From the NCBI GenBank assembly GCA_945918315.1, contig CAMEIK010000091.1, positions 1-5,631 on the forward strand: 5,631 nt of DNA, given 5' to 3'. The translations under genes and the position numbers were made by a program. Below the pieces are notes generated by a model. It saw nothing but the letters and a program-made list of their open reading frames with translations. It was not told the origin of the DNA and made no database searches. How positions within the stretch are numbered: position 1 is the first letter of the stretch; every line of letters starts with the position of its first letter. This DNA comes from an uncultured Clostridia bacterium (GTDB taxonomy: Bacteria; Bacillota; Clostridia; Oscillospirales; Oscillospiraceae). Of this stretch, positions 5,567-5,631 are shown piece after piece.

Positions 5567-5595
5567 AGCATACCATTTTTTTGTCCGTTTTGCAA
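5567..5595 (-). promoter_or_regulatory. Sigma-A-type promoter of glmS
   Basis: On the minus strand TTGCAA (5590-5595, -35) is separated by exactly 17 bases from TATGCT (5567-5572, -10). Each hexamer matches consensus at four of six positions, and TGG directly before the -10 box gives an extended -10 element. Transcription would begin near 5560, giving a leader of about 40 bases. A small dyad, GTTTT (5587-5591) with AAAAC (5598-5602), overlaps the -35 box. The rest of 5521-5631 is AT-rich leader or upstream DNA with no gene seen. Confidence 0.6.
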
Positions 5596-5631
5596 CAAAA
5601 ACTATTCCGCCTTTCAAAAATAACGTTTCAG

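Noticed and set aside
5521..5598. An upstream start adding 26 residues to GlmS.
   Set aside because: The N-terminal Cys must directly follow the initiator Met for glutamine hydrolysis, and the upstream ATG lies before the predicted transcription start.
5521..5631. A glmS ribozyme in the leader.
   Set aside because: The visible 111 bases are AT-rich with a promoter 50-75 bases from the start codon, and I see no structured GC-rich core. A copy beyond the window cannot be excluded.

Overview
The window reads as chromosomal DNA of a GC-rich, low-branching Firmicute, most likely a gut Clostridia member of the Oscillospiraceae/Ruminococcaceae type. That is inferred from strong AGGAGG-like ribosome binding sites, GC-rich coding DNA next to AT-richer intergenic DNA, Firmicute-like versions of the enzymes, and intergenic repeat types I associate with that group. 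No rRNA or other taxonomic marker is present, so the placement is tentative.

All four genes lie on the minus strand, so transcription runs from the right end to the left. At the right is glmS (glucosamine-6-phosphate synthase, start at 5520), preceded by a recognisable sigma-A-type promoter. Four bases after its stop comes an AraC-family regulator (start 3677), whose ribosome binding site is made of the last two glmS codons. A 712-bp non-coding region (2000-2711) follows. After it come gmd (start 1999) and fcl (start 953), separated by only two bases; these two enzymes convert GDP-D-mannose to GDP-L-fucose.

The two gene pairs share a theme, the supply of activated sugars for envelope glycans. 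GlmS makes glucosamine-6-phosphate, the entry to UDP-GlcNAc. Gmd and Fcl make GDP-L-fucose for capsule, exopolysaccharide or glycan decoration. No glycosyltransferase or mannose-activation gene (manA, manB, manC) is in the window.

The unusual part is the intergenic region. It contains three nested pairs of inverted repeats around a common centre near 2320: an outer GAAAGT-type heptad pair, a middle pair of about 43-bp hairpin elements in opposite orientation whose stems show compensatory base changes, and an inner 132-bp MITE-like element with 24-bp terminal inverted repeats that are themselves palindromic. Between this block and gmd is a separate 8-bp perfect dyad that could be an operator. 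Next to the end of the araC gene is a cluster of alternative hairpins. I see no novel protein system. The coding genes are ordinary, and the repeat architecture is the main point of interest.
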